A DNA stretch of 25,540 nucleotides, taken from Paramacrobiotus richtersi. Taxonomy: Eukaryota; Tardigrada; Eutardigrada; Parachela; Macrobiotidae. The stretch spans positions 1 to 25,540 of the forward strand of contig JAQGAU010000625.1 of the NCBI GenBank assembly GCA_034698045.1. Direction: 5' to 3'. Within the stretch, counting starts at the first letter, position 1. Every line of letters starts with the position of its first letter. The translations under genes and the position numbers were made by a program. Below the pieces are notes generated by a model. That model saw nothing but the letters and a program-made list of their open reading frames with translations, was not told the origin of the DNA and did no database searches. Shown piece by piece: positions 10,233 through 22,600 of the stretch.

Positions 10233-11357
10233 GGTGCCGTGCCGACTAGTGCCCTGTCCACAGCAAGTATAAAATTTTGTTAGCCACAATTTTTTTCTCA
10301 AGTGTGCTGGTTGATAACAGGCTACAATAATAAGTAGAAACCTTGTAAGTAGAAAGAAGGGAAAACTAGGAACCTTATAATTATCTACACATTTTATAAC
10401 TGAGTTAAGCAATATCTTGAGCGGCATTATGATGCGATAGTTTTCATACGCCCAAAACTTTACGGCTGTGTAGCATGCCCTATGCTATTCGTTATTTTGC
10501 GGCTGATGTGCAGTTATGTCTCGGAGAGAAATGTGAGATATTGACGTTGTATGTGTCTTGATCGTGGTCCTTCTGATCGGATGGATTAGATCGTCTACGG
10601 TCTAATTATCATGCAACAACGTACCGTAGAAATCTGGATGCAGTTTTATAAAGCAGCACAGTATGCAGTAGCTTGAAGAGTAAATGATCCGTTTGAATTA
10701 GCGACTTCTTTAGCCTGCACTGTATAAACGGTGTATTTTGGTTTTGCTTTGTGAGAATCGCTAGAAAACCCGACTGAACATTGCATCATTTTGGATACTC
10801 GGTTAACTGGATTATTTCAGTAAACCATGCATCCAATAATTAGTAAATATTATGATGCAGATGCTGGACCATTGAATCGGCATATGAATGTGTTTAACGC
10901 CATGTTGAACTACTTTGAAATTATTAATTATTATATTGCAAAATGAAAAGTGCTGGAAAGTTGTAAACGCTAACGTGACAGCTAGGAACGGAGAGCGGCA
11001 TTTATTGAGATTCAATGAAAATGATGGTCATTGAAAATAAACGACAGCTTCAGTCCACAACGTTGACTGTAGTGTACGGTAGTCTCGAGATTCTGGAAAT
11101 GTGTGTATCTGAAGTATTCTTGGCAGCTGCCTTATGATTCTACCTTGCCCATGTTGTTACGCTTATTTAGCCTGTTCAACACGTTAATAATATTGCAGGA
11201 CGCTGTTTTCGAGCGGTCCATGATGCATCAGCAACAAAATTTCAAAAAAACGCAACACAAACCACATGTGAGCTTGTCGTGCTCTTTTTTCTGCAACAAG
11301 ACTCGTTTATACAAAAGTACGACGTATCGCACACACATCCATGTTACAAGGAAAACA
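10233..11357. other. Interval without supported genes
   Basis: No convincing exon or repeat found. Open frames on both strands (for example the minus frame at 10812-11015) are short and AT-biased. The + frames at 11103-11730 run across the tRNA-like element and are shadows. Confidence 0.4.
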
Positions 11358-11470
11358 GGCCCCGTCCGGGATTGGAACCCGGGACCTTCGGCTCTACAGG
11401 CAAATGGACTGCAGTTATCACACTTTCTCAGCAAGCATTGTACGCTGCTCTACTACTGAGCTAACGGGGA
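11358..11470 (-). tRNA. tRNA-like gene, anticodon GTA, with 41-nt insert
   Basis: Read on the minus strand: acceptor TCCCCGT (11470-11464) pairs at six of seven positions with ACGGGGC (11365-11359). Then follow TA, a GCTC/GAGC D-stem with the A box, and the T-arm CCGGG-TTCCAAT-CCCGG. The loop CTGTAGA (anticodon GTA at 11397-11395, tyrosine type) is followed by GCCGA. The 5' anticodon-stem strand is split: GCG (11445-11443), a 41-nt insert (11442-11402), then GC. After removal the stem is GCGGC/GCCGA, four of five pairs. The first acceptor pair is T-C and T-loop position 57 is C, so function is doubtful. The canonical 37/38 position has no room for an intron. A weak T-run follows (TGTTTTC). 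It could be a functional tRNA, a tRNA-derived retroposon or a pseudogene. Confidence 0.6.
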
Positions 11471-11854
11471 ATAGTGTGCAAGACAGCGGAAGTATAATAT
11501 CTGTCGCGGCCGGTACGACCAACAGTAGCGCAGCTGATGACACTAGTTGCTACTATTACAACAACAAACTCGATCTGTCGGCAACGCGATGTAAAAAAAG
11601 AAAATCTAGAAAAGCGGTGCTTATCAAGCAGTTAGTGCTGTACGTTACAGCCTTTATATCAGTTTTGTGTACTTGCCGCACATGTTGTTCTATTACTCAT
11701 CTAATCATAATTTTCTTGGTTCCTTTATAGTGTGCACGCACTATTCTCTTACTCATCACACTATCATGTGAATCGCGGCACATTTCATAAGCCAAAGTCG
11801 ACATAAGCCTGACAAAATCTCCTCCATGGCGTTTGGTCTGTATTTACTTCGATC

Positions 11855-11970
11855 TCCCCGTTAGCTCAGTTGGTTAGAGCGTCGTAAAATGCGTGCTGAC
11901 AAAGTGCGCTAACTGCGATTCAAATTGCCTCTTAAGCCGAAGGTCCCGGGTTCGAATCCCGGACGGGGTC
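11855..11970 (+). tRNA. tRNA-like gene, anticodon CTT, with 42-nt insert
   Basis: Acceptor TCCCCGT (11855-11861) pairs at six of seven positions with ACGGGGT (11963-11969). Next are TA, a GCTC/GAGC D-stem and the A box TTAGCTCAGTTGG. The loop CTCTTAA (anticodon CTT, 11931-11933, lysine type) is followed by GCCGA (11936-11940), variable AGGTC and the T-arm CCGGG-TTCGAAT-CCCGG with an intact B box. The 5' anticodon strand is TCG (11882-11884), a 42-nt insert (11885-11926), then GC (11927-11928). Joined, TCGGC pairs perfectly with GCCGA and the remainder is 74 nt, a normal tRNA length. The insert is homologous to that of the element at 11358-11470. Only the T-T first acceptor pair is abnormal. 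The identity could be tRNA-Lys(CUU), or a mobile tRNA-derived copy. Confidence 0.65.
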
Positions 11971-11976
11971 TTTTTT
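11971..11976 (+). terminator. Pol III terminator (T6)
   Basis: Six Ts directly follow the discriminator base of the tRNA-like gene, as expected for RNA polymerase III. The truncated element at 8320-8381 has the same GGGGTC-T6-GG ending, so the T-run is part of the conserved element. Confidence 0.7.
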
Positions 11977-14114
11977 GGAGATTTTCCGCTTACATTATAA
12001 GATTCGAATGCAGCCGGCATGGTCATGCATTCTGTTGCCTTTTTTAAACTTTATCGTACGCACAGTATAGCTAGCGCTTGTTACTAATACCAAAAATGCA
12101 GCGTAGCCTTTTGTGTGTATCTTTTCCCTAGAACGCTCACGGTGAAAATTTTGCTTTTTGATGCTTAACAGTGAGCCAAATTGAGGTTTATTTGCAATTC
12201 TATCAAAAAACACATGTTGCCAGTATATAAACACTGCAGTGTTATTAAATTTCCGAACCTTTTAAGGAACAACTATTTTTCCGTTTGGTTTCCCCAGTTG
12301 CTAAGATAGTTCTCTGAGGTAATGGTTCTTTCTTTGTGGTACTTATGGCGAATGTTTGGATCTACCTAACACTGCTGGAAAATATCTACTGGACGTCCCA
12401 TTTCTGACTGAAGTACTCCACGCACGGACATGAACCGCTTCCTAGGACCTTCCGGATTTTATTATGGAATCAAGCCGGATAGGAGACTTAAGAAAGAACA
12501 CCTTCTTCGGTAGACAGCAGTGTCCCCGAGATATTGCGTTGACATATTAGACTAACAAAACTTGTACAAAATTCCCGTTATTCCCCTTAGTTCCGTTATT
12601 CCCGTTAGTCCATCTTGAAATATTACGCAGATCGAGTGTCGATGCCAAAACCAATAATTTCTTGTTAGAACCAAGCTGAGGCACCATCATCCGTCTGCAT
12701 ACATACAGTCACTAGAGGAAACGACCAAGACCTGCTTCTTAGGGAACTGAGAGTTCGCGAGATTATGAAGGGTTAGAAAAGTTAGCGCTACAGCCAAGGG
12801 AGTGTTCCTTTAAACGGGAATGCATGCTCTAGCTTTAAACATACTAGTTTAACTATGGGAAAAATTCGGTCGAGTTCGCTGTTTTCTCTATTCAACATAG
12901 TTCCACCAGTGACCAGAGAAACCCGAGGGGAAGCCGTGAAGGCTTCACCCCATGGGCCATGCCTTTTGGCTGCACCTGCCATCTTCCCCGTTTAAGTGTT
13001 TGCAGTATGCAAAATGTTAAAGCTCGTAATTTCTACGTCTCTTTTCAGAAACTGTTTTCTGGGAAGCGACTTATGTACAGTATCTGATTTGGATATACAT
13101 TTTTCCTGCTACCTTTTTCCCTATTGTATCGCAATTTAACACGGAGAGTTTTTCTTGAGAAATAAACAGGCTGTGTATTGTATTAAATATCAGCAGCCTT
13201 TTCATACGTGGATTTTTCAACAAGAAGTACATGCATACAAGTTTATAAAATTGTTCACTTCCGCGAACTGCAAATACAGCCAAACTGTAAAGGTTGCATG
13301 CGGCCAAAGGATGCGAAATAGTATTTGTAGCATTCAGTGCCGTTCACCCAAGCTCCAACGTACAGACACAAACTGGAAATTTTATGTTGAGAATACAGAT
13401 TAGGCGTCACTCTTTACGTACGAATGTGAACTGCACCTACGGGCGTGCGGATGTCCAGTCGCATAAATACGAGCTTTTTTGTCTTTTTGTCGACCACCAG
13501 TGTGGCACCCCCATGAACTAACGTCCTGAGAAGTGGGGTTCTGAAAACTTACGGGACAAGTATCTTATTACGTCCAAGCTCCAACCAGCCTCTTAGACTG
13601 GAAATCGCAGTAATATAAACGCGGCTTCTTCATGTTTCGTCGTTCTTACGATGAGTTCTAGAGCAAAATCCAAGAATACAGGTCACAAAGTCCACTGTGT
13701 TCGAAGTAGAGACATGTTCATTATACAAGAGTGCTCACAATCATGTCGTTTCTTAGTGTGGTGGTAGTAAAAACCGCACGGTACCACTCCAAATATTTGA
13801 ACAGTTCTCACACATAGCTAAGCAGATCTGTTTTACCTACAGTACAATGTCCGATCACTACTTTTGCGTCGGTTAAGCAACTGCCTGAATGTTGCTGACG
13901 CTGTAGAGTGACTGCACTTTTGAAACCGGCTCTCACTGGCTTGTTATTTAGCAGCGGTTGTTTCAAGCGCTCGTTGCTGATTCTTGTCTTCGAAGCCTTC
14001 GAAGCGTAAAACAATCGCATACAGTAAATACTGCTGTAAATCGCAACCTGTGAACTGTAACCGCAATCGATCAACCTTTTGAGCGATAGGTGACAGTCGT
14101 TACTTGATGCATGC
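11977..14114. other. Interval without supported genes
   Basis: I find no recognisable exon. A 64-codon ATG frame on the minus strand (12788-12982) lies in GC-richer DNA and is unrecognised. A small hairpin GAAGCC-GTGAA-GGCTTC lies at 12930-12946. Other frames (13155-13521 +, 13808-14170 -) look random. The far right end may hold the promoter or an undetected first exon of the LRR gene. Confidence 0.4.
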
Positions 14115-17100
14115 ATGCATATCAGCAACTCTCTTAATTGCACTCTCGTAATACATTCTCGTACGCCCACAAAATGGCTACTTCACTCTGCTTTTCTGAA
14201 CAGGTATCTTCGCCGACGATTTCCCCACCTAGCTTTGTACTTGAACCCGGCTTACTGGCAGCCCTGGCTAACTCCGAAAGATGCCCCCTCCACCTACCGT
14301 CAACCGCCGTACTTCTGTCCCGGTCTACAGTTTCCCTTTGTCATGCTACGGGGCGTTGCACAGCACAAGGCGCGACGTATTCACCACCCGTACGGTGTGT
14401 TCCGGCTGCGCAGTTGGCGTTTCGATCCACCGTTGTACAATCTGCCCATAACGCGACGCATCCGGCAGCAGCGTTTTCGGAATGTATTTAGTAAAAAGCG
14501 CCATGATTCGGGATACGGGACATCGAAGGAACAGCTGGCTGCTGCGATGCGGCGGCGACATGGTGGAGTGGAAGGAGAGGGTGCTGCGGTTGACGTAGCA
14601 CGCACAGAGAGGTCAAATCGAGGTTCCCCGGCTTTTGCCGGTGATAAAAGGTAAGGGTGCAAATGAGCATAATTTCAGTACGTATGAGCTGCCTGTTTGC
14701 AGAACCATAAACTTATGAACACTATTAATTAACTGCATGTTTTTAGCGAGCAGAAGTACTTACCGAAGAATGTTTTTTGACTGGACCAGTTAACGCCTTG
14801 TAGTCATAACGTCCGTTTCTTGATGAACGCTACGTCATAAATTGAGTTTTTTGTTCCTTTCTGGTTGCATCGTTTATTACAGTACCGCAGATTCATCAGA
14901 AGCACCTCGGACAAGTCCTGCCGCATCCCCGGCTAACGTCACCCATGCACCATCTTCATCACACCGAACCCGTGCCAAAGATGCAACAAAACCTAAACCC
15001 ACAAGGAAACATCAAGATGGCAGCCATTTACATCCATCGGGGCCTTCAGCCTCCCCTAGCTCAGACACCCCGAGTGAAAGCGGTCCACCTTCCGAAAAAC
15101 CGGGTGGAACTCAGAACACGGTGGATTACCAAGCGTTGATTGAAATCGCTCGTCGGAAAAAGCGGGAGCTGAAAAAAAAGCGCCAAACTGAACGGGAAGT
15201 GAAAAAACGCGAAACAAGCGAACAGGACTACATGAAGCATCTTCTGGATAAAGCGCGCAAGCGGCCGTCTTCCTCAGAATCCTCCAAACCATCCCGCTCT
15301 TCAGCACATGTACGAGGAACGCATCACACGGGCGATAATGATCCGCACTCAAAGGACACAAAAACCCTGCGGAAACGAACAGCGACTCGTCCAGATTTTC
15401 CATTTGCCAACGTTCCACCCGGGTTTCACAAGACCCCAGCGGCCGGGAACCGGTTCTACTGGGGCGAAACCGGCCCGGAACCGCGAAATGAGAAGAACAA
15501 GCATCTCCCCAACATCCTGCGCAAACGACACGACGACGTGCTGTCCGGTATCAATGACGCGGAACCTGAGTATGATTTCCGCGATGATTCCACTGAGCGC
15601 AGTTCCGGAACCGTTGATTCTGGAAAGACCACGCATTCAAAAGGTGCAACGAGTTCTACGAATAACAGCGGGAAGAAGAAGGCGCCTAGCGATACAAAGA
15701 CGCACTTAGTGGTTCCCTCCGCGACGCAGTTCTTTGAGTCAACGGCTTCTTCTTCGCATTCGGAAAAGTCGACGAAACTACTGAAACCTACTTCGGTTTC
15801 TCAGGGTGCATCGAAGAATTACCTTTCTAAGCAATCCGCGGAGAAACTTGAAGCACATCAAAGACGAAAAACAAAACGCAGAAAAAGGTGTCGCGCTGAC
15901 CCCGATACACTAAAAGCTGAGAAAGAACTGCGACAGCGGATCTTAGCGAATTTGGATGAAAAAACACCCCAAGACTTTCTGATCTACCGCGAGGACCTGA
16001 TGAAACTCCGGGAGAACGCTTGGACTCAAATTCAAAAACGGCAGGAGAGGCGGCAAAAAGAACGTCGTTTGAAAATCATGCTGGACGGAAAGAAGCGCGA
16101 AGAACGGCTCAATCAGACCCTCACACCCAAAGTGAAGACTCCCGTTAAGCAATACTTATCCATTGGAAAGTTCTCTTCGCCAACCGGCAGTGTCGTGTCC
16201 AAGTCCTCCGCTAAAAGCCTCCCAACCGAGACAACGGAAGCACCGGTGAACCCATTCTTCCCCCAAGCCAAAAACCGCCGGGAAGCGTTTCGCGCATACG
16301 TGGCCAAACATCTCCTGAGAATCAAAGCCGATTTGGTGTTCAAGCATCGGGTGTTAAACGCATCTACGCCACGGTATGATCAGTGGGGTCGCTCGCGGAA
16401 AACCGAGCTCCCGGTGTTCGACAATAAGAACGTCTACTTAGTCAAGATTATCCGGAAGTTAATGCGCACCAAAATGGGATTTCGCTATAAGTACGAATCG
16501 CGAGCGGAGGAGTTCTTGACCAACTTTCCGTTTGTGGAGTTCCAGACGTATAGGAAATTCCCGTTGGAGAAGATGGATAAAGATTACAGGGAGAAACACT
16601 ACCAGAGAATCAAAAAACTATATCGCGGACAACGGCTGTTCAAGATGATGACACCGTAAGGAAAATTTGCGCTAACTATCACGACTGATAATGACATTAT
16701 TTCAGATTGCGCTGGTACAAAACCATTTCGAAGAACGCAGTGGAGAATCCCTTCGATTTCCAGCTATACTCGGACGCAATCGATGAGTTCCGGGTGCTGG
16801 CTGATGCACAGGCAGAACGAGAAGGTACTATCAACTTTTGCTTCCAATTAACGGCATGTAAAGGTAAGGTCACTTTAGCTTCCGGCGATAGTTCGAACGA
16901 GGTTTTCCAAGAGATCGGCGTCTACGAAGTCCTCTGTCTGCATCTACATACTCCACCGTTTGCGGAATTTCAAACCCAGCTGGCTAAAGTTAACGACGGC
17001 AAATCCAGCATCATCGATTTGGGGTCGAAGAATTTGACCGACGCACAAATTCGTCCGATTGCCATGTGTGTGATGGTAATGCGACAACTAACTTAATAGA

Positions 17101-18853
17101 ATACGAATAGTAGGTCCGGCACTTTACGTAATTTCCGTAACCTCAGGAAAGCTAAACCAGTCGCGAGTCTCTTGTCATTGACGTGGAAGAGCATATGCGT
17201 ACTAGAATGTACCGGATGAATATTCTGATTCACTCTCGTTAAAGCGTAATACTTTTTAATAATAAAAAGCGAATCGTTACCAGTTGCCCTCGTAATTCGC
17301 AACTAATATGCCTAGTGCAACTAACATCTGGTATTTGTGTGGGTTTTGCTTAACATATTCGGCGACCCTTCCAAAATATCAGAATCACGAGATAGACAAA
17401 GTCTCTTACAACCTGAAATAAAAGAGACCAGGCGCATAAGCAGGTTGGAAGATTTTTCTTTGTTAATGTAGTGTAAACACCATAAGACACATAACGTATA
17501 CATTAGCGCGATAGTCTAATTTTTGTTGGTATTTGTAAGCTCTTCCTCAACCTTCCCGCTTGACTTAAATATGCTTCTATTTGAAGCTAAGCAAACTGGT
17601 GGACCACCTTAACGTCAGCAACAACCTCCTGAGCCCCCTTGGAGCGCGGTACGTTGTCGGCGTTTGTGGGCATACCGAGAACGTTAGCGAGCTTGTACGA
17701 CAATGACGCTTCTGTAATCTCGCATCCCAAAACTAATGCGCTATGTAATCCAGGACGCTTCTGGAAATGCATTTGATGCCGATGCCTGTAATGTCCTGTA
17801 TAACTGTCTCCGTCGCCCACACTGCAAAATTAGAAAACTCTGGCTGAGGAACTGTGGTCTCGGTGCGGAATGTGCACAACTTATCGCCCGAATTATTAAG
17901 GTAAAGTACCATTGAATAGTTATAGAACAATTTTTAAGAATGAAAAGTTTATATCTCTGTTGTAGGAAAACCGATCGATATTCTTGCTTGATATCGGGGA
18001 AAACTATCTCTCTAACGTGGGAAATAACGACATGATCGGTTTGGCTATCGGTAACGTAACAACGTATTCTTCTTTACTTAAACGAATTAGTTCACTAAAT
18101 CCCACTTTTCAGCCGAAAATACCGCTCTGCAGTACTTGGACTTGTCCCACAATGGATTCAGCGAAAAGGCATCCTACCTGATATTTATGGGCTTAAAGGT
18201 CAGCGCTGAATTCAAACATCTTTACACAAAAATGCGATACGTTGCCTGGTTTAAAGTATCATTAAATGTATTGTATTTAGTGCAACAGCTTTATAAGAGC
18301 ATTCCTCTTTGGCCACAACCATGTCAGCGATAAAGGATGCGATGGAGTTTACGACGCGCTCCGCAATTCCACCTCGTTGCAGAAACTGGATTTGGAGCAC
18401 TGCGCCATTACGGATAAAGGAGCTCAGGCGGTCGCTAACGGCATCACGAAAAACGATTCGTTAAAGTCTTTGAACGTGCGTGAGAGCTGTTCAACAGTAA
18501 AGATTGGGTTTTCATGGGCACGGACTTTTCAGCTTCGAAACAACCCGATCAATGCAGCTGGAACAACGGCGATTCTTAAAGCGGCAGGAAACAAGGAGAA
18601 ACTGAAAAGTGTGGATGTTTCAGTACGTACTTGTTTGCAGGAGGTTACAGCGCTCGATAATCGCGTTTGACAGTTTTGTACAGTAAACGCCGCATTCATC
18701 ACCACCGCTAATGCGACGGCTGCCCAGCGGGAGATGTTCATCGGGCACACCGGAGAAGGCAGTAGGAATACGCTGCTACCTCCATATCCTATCGATCTGG
18801 AAGCGCTGGCAGCAAAGGCAGGGAAGAAGAAAGACACCAAGGGCAAAAAATGA
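14115..18853 (+). CDS. Large basic protein with C-terminal RI-type LRRs
   Basis: Ten exons are modelled with all phases closing: 14115-14650, 14883-16655, 16706-17075, 17587-17694, 17754-17900, 17966-18050, 18113-18198, 18281-18475, 18533-18626 and 18684-18853, for 1187 residues. The N-terminal ~770 residues are low-complexity, Ser/Lys/Arg-rich, with a coiled-coil-like basic stretch around residues 555-590 (RQKERRLKIMLDGKKREERL). From about residue 870 come roughly nine leucine-rich repeats of ribonuclease-inhibitor type, for example HLNVSNNLLS, LDLSHNGFS, LFGHNHVS, LDLEHCAIT and LNLRNNPIN. The tail is lysine-rich (KKKDTKGKK). The LRR part resembles LRRC74/LRRC34-type proteins; the long N-terminal part is unrecognised. 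LRRs bind protein partners, and the basic N-terminus suggests a nuclear or cytoskeletal role (inference). The start is uncertain: 14115 follows another ATG at 14111, and an upstream exon joining before TATCTTCGC (acceptor about 14202) is possible. Intron 3 (511 nt) could hide a small exon. Confidence 0.85.
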
Positions 18854-19674
18854 ATTAAGTTTCCCACCACCTTATATCTGTTTGATGATCTGCTGGTGAT
18901 TCTGCTTTAATTCGTGCGGTTAGGGTTTTAGCTTTGCTTTTCGCATATATCTGTAGTTTTTATTTGTGAAGAATCTGGTTTTGTTTATACCGTTTTTAAA
19001 GGAACTGAAGCAAAGATTCTGACCTTTGTGGTATAATAATTATCTATAATGGACATTATTTTGGTGTACAATAGCATTACATTAAATGCGGGGAAGTACG
19101 GCAGGTCAATATTGGTTCTGTAAGCGAAGCATTATTCACTGTCCAGCACGTGCAAGCGGTGTGGAGTTGAAAGATAATAGCCGAGGTATTTGCTGATCCT
19201 AGGTAATCTTCATCATATTGGAATGATTTCGAAAATCATAATTACGGGAACAGTTTCGCTGCTACATGCGTAGTTAATAGGGTTCTGGCTTTGTGCTTTT
19301 CATGTGACTCTTGCGCTATCATTTCTTCCGTTACGCACTTAGTGGTTTCCTTATACTACCAGTACCACATTTGAGCGTTCTTCGTTATCTGAATCATTCT
19401 TCCGCATATTGTACTGTGCATCATACAAAACAGTATTCATAAACACTCTGAAGACTTGTACTTGTAATTCGTGGAGCACGTTAAGCAAACAAAATCGCTT
19501 TCGTCGCGTGCTAAAATATCCTCGGAGCCCTTTATCAACCGTCAGCATATGGTGGTCAAGAGTAGGTTACGATTTCGTGTATAGTAATGCTTGGCCTCGT
19601 TATTGCAAAGTTATGGTCGAACTGATTCCGCTCTGGCGCTTTCCGGTCACGGAAGCACAGATGTGATTGCGCAA
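18854..19674. other. Convergent intergenic space
   Basis: This lies between the stop of the LRR gene (+) and the stop of the protease homologue (-), and should hold both 3' UTRs. I see no classical AATAAA close to either stop and no convincing exon. Confidence 0.5.
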
Positions 19675-22600
19675 CTATGAAATCTTCCGTGGATGCAAAG
19701 GTCTCCCGGTGACATACTGAATCCAGTCTACTACCGATCCCACTTCGACAAAGGCTCCCACTCCGCGCATCTCGTCATCTGCCAGAAAGGGAATCTGATC
19801 AACACTTGAATGTAAGCCAGTATTTTTGTGCGTTTGTTATTAGAGATAATATAATCATTACCAATACATCCGGTGGAAACCAGCAGACCAGCCACTCTCA
19901 GGAATCCATTAGGCTTATCGATGCACATCCTACAAACGCGCCATCAAAAAGCGATCAATAGCGGTTCGCACATGTGGACGCTGGTACTTACAGTGGAGCA
20001 CCGTAATCTTTCTAAAAAAACAAATTTCTGTAATTCTGGCTACACACAAGCCAGCGTATTAACTGGACCTTTCGGATTTCTTTCGATTTCATCTTTTTTT
20101 ATAGTGCCTGTATATCTATAAAACAACCTTAAGGGCAAGTTCCCAGTGGTTGGGTCGATCTGCGGCTGAATTTGCTGCATCAACACGTCACAATTTTAAA
20201 CTGCCTAATCAACATCACTAGATGCAGAAATGAATGTTTTAAAACATACCTGAATCAGTTTATTTTTAATTATTGAACTTCAGCTACAACATCACTTTAA
20301 AGTCAAAAATTTGAAGTTGAATTATTGCGACATCCGCTGAAGCAAAAAATTTTACTGACGCGCTATCATATCCGTAATGTTAAGACAACCTTATCGCACA
20401 TACGAATTTCCGAAATACGTTCATTTAAAAAAGTTAAAAATCAAAACCATGCAGGGGGGACAGTGGGGGGACGGCCCTAACCGTTTTTTGCTTGCTATAG
20501 CCGCTGTTACGATCATATCGCGATTTCCTATGTGCGATAAGGTCATCATGTGAAGTCATTTATTTAGAAATTTTTTACTTATTTTTCCTATATGGTGGTG
20601 ATTTGTTATAAAATTAAACGTGATTTCACACGGCACGCTCTCAAAGTCGAAGCAAAATGACGGCTGCAGTGCCGCTACGAAGACGATACAGCTGGCGCCA
20701 TATGTAAGAAGTGGCGGCCCGGCTGTTTCACTCATGTGAGAGAGGCAGCCATCTGCATGACCGCACTCGCCCGCTTGTTGCTCTCTTCCTTACAGGCTGG
20801 AGTCGCTGCACAAAGCAGGTATGCCGGCTGTGCTACATAGTAGTGAAAACAAAGGCAACGCAACCAGATAGATATCTGTTGAGGACATTGTCCCCCCTGA
20901 CCACACCTTACATTGAATTCTGCTACTTTTTTTAAAAAAATAATAGAAATATTCCGTAAACGTGTTTCTGTAGAGGAAAGTTTTCTCTACACGATAGGCT
21001 ACAAATTGTTTCTTGATTTTCCACTGGGAACTTGGCCTTAAAATCGAGCCTACACCTTGTAACTGTTAGCGTTACCATTCGGCACGATTTTAAAGTTGTT
21101 CCTAGATGTAAGCACCAAATGTTTACGGAAGAACGGAAAGCAATCCGGAAGGTTTGATCTACTTTTAAGTACATACCATGCAGCCTTTTTGCCCCGGCTT
21201 CCCACCACAGAACCAACCGGCCGCCACCATTCCTTCCTGCCGCAACGTGACTGCATCCCCATACCACTGCTTCCGAGTGGACTTTTTTCTGGCCTCCTCA
21301 CAAACCGCTCGACTGAGAACGTTATACTGGACTCGCTGCACCTGACCATCGTTTAGCTCCTTTCCGAACGCACTGGTGGCATTGAAACCCAGGGCCACAC
21401 AGTCCCCTTCGTAACCGTCATGCATCGCATCCTGATCAGTGCGGATATCCGTAAAGCAGGCGGTGCAATGATCGGCTACCGGTTGTTCCAGTTTTAGAAG
21501 GGAGAGACCGTTTTCGGGATGGCGGATGCTGGTTTGGGGAACAATGGAGATCACTTTGTAGGGTATGCTTTGGGGAACGGAGCCGAGCTTGACCCAGAAC
21601 CGGCCGATTTCGAACTGAGTTGGGAATCGGATACTAAAAAGAAGTACGTCCTCGTCAGGTAGTCTGAGGTAGACATATCGATTATAGCGTTTCTTGCTTT
21701 CTAGAATGCACTTTTTGTACAAATACTATTATAAAAAGGAAGACGTTGTAACTGGAAACTTTCCTAAATCATTCTAAAATCACGAAGTTAGTATTACGGA
21801 ATACAATAGCTTACGCGGTTGTGAGTATCCATTGCGGATCAACAAGAATCCCCACTCCAACAGTTTTCAGTCCAAATGGGATGCTGCTGGTTTGTGATTC
21901 ATACAAAGAAGCGATATAACAATCCTGGGCCTTCGCATTCGATGTCTGACCAGATGGACGGTTACAATATGTAGTGCTGGCGTCGGTAGTTATCGCGCTA
22001 CTGTTAGCTTCGTTTGCGTACGCTTCAGTTGCATTATCGCTGTTCTCCATGCTGCTGCTAGTGATACTTACTAAACCATCGTTCGTTTCATCACCAGTAT
22101 CACCACCCGCCGAGCTATCGTTCTGGTGTGTTGGAGCGTCCCTGATATTCACAATGTCAGTCCAAACGTTAATGTCCTCGCTTCCGCTGTCCGTGGTATT
22201 TGTCTGGGAAGCTTCATCGGGCACTGTTGACCCATACTGTGTTTCGTTGGCGTCGCTACTCGGATATGTAGAAGCGCTCGACACGTCAGACAACTCCCGG
22301 GTTATATTTCCTGATGACAGAGTACTGGAAGGATGAGACGGGCAAGCGCTTGGCGGGCCACCAGGCAGCATTATCCCGGGGTATGAACAGCAGAACTCCA
22401 GGTTAGGCTCGCAGGAAGTGCAGATGCTGCTGTCTTCGGACGGAGAAAACCCCATTGTACGACAGTGCTGGATGGACTGGGCATCGTTGTTGTAGCAGTG
22501 TCCACTTCCTAAGTATTAAAACTCCATGCAAACCTATGGTACTGACGGTCCGCAGTGCGCACGTACCAGAAACGCTTAAATCTTTAGTGTCCTGTATAAA

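Noticed and set aside
11103-11730. Overlapping + and - frames around the minus-strand tRNA-like element
   Set aside because: They translate the tRNA-like sequence and its flanks.
12788-12982. 64-codon ATG frame (-) in GC-richer DNA
   Set aside because: Unrecognised, single, short, and without a supporting neighbour exon.
21050-21349. 99-codon minus frame overlapping exon 4 of the protease homologue, with a possible small exon at about 21060-21104
   Set aside because: The phase does not match the donor at 21177, and the 20-nt microexon at 19992-20011 completes the protease loop instead.
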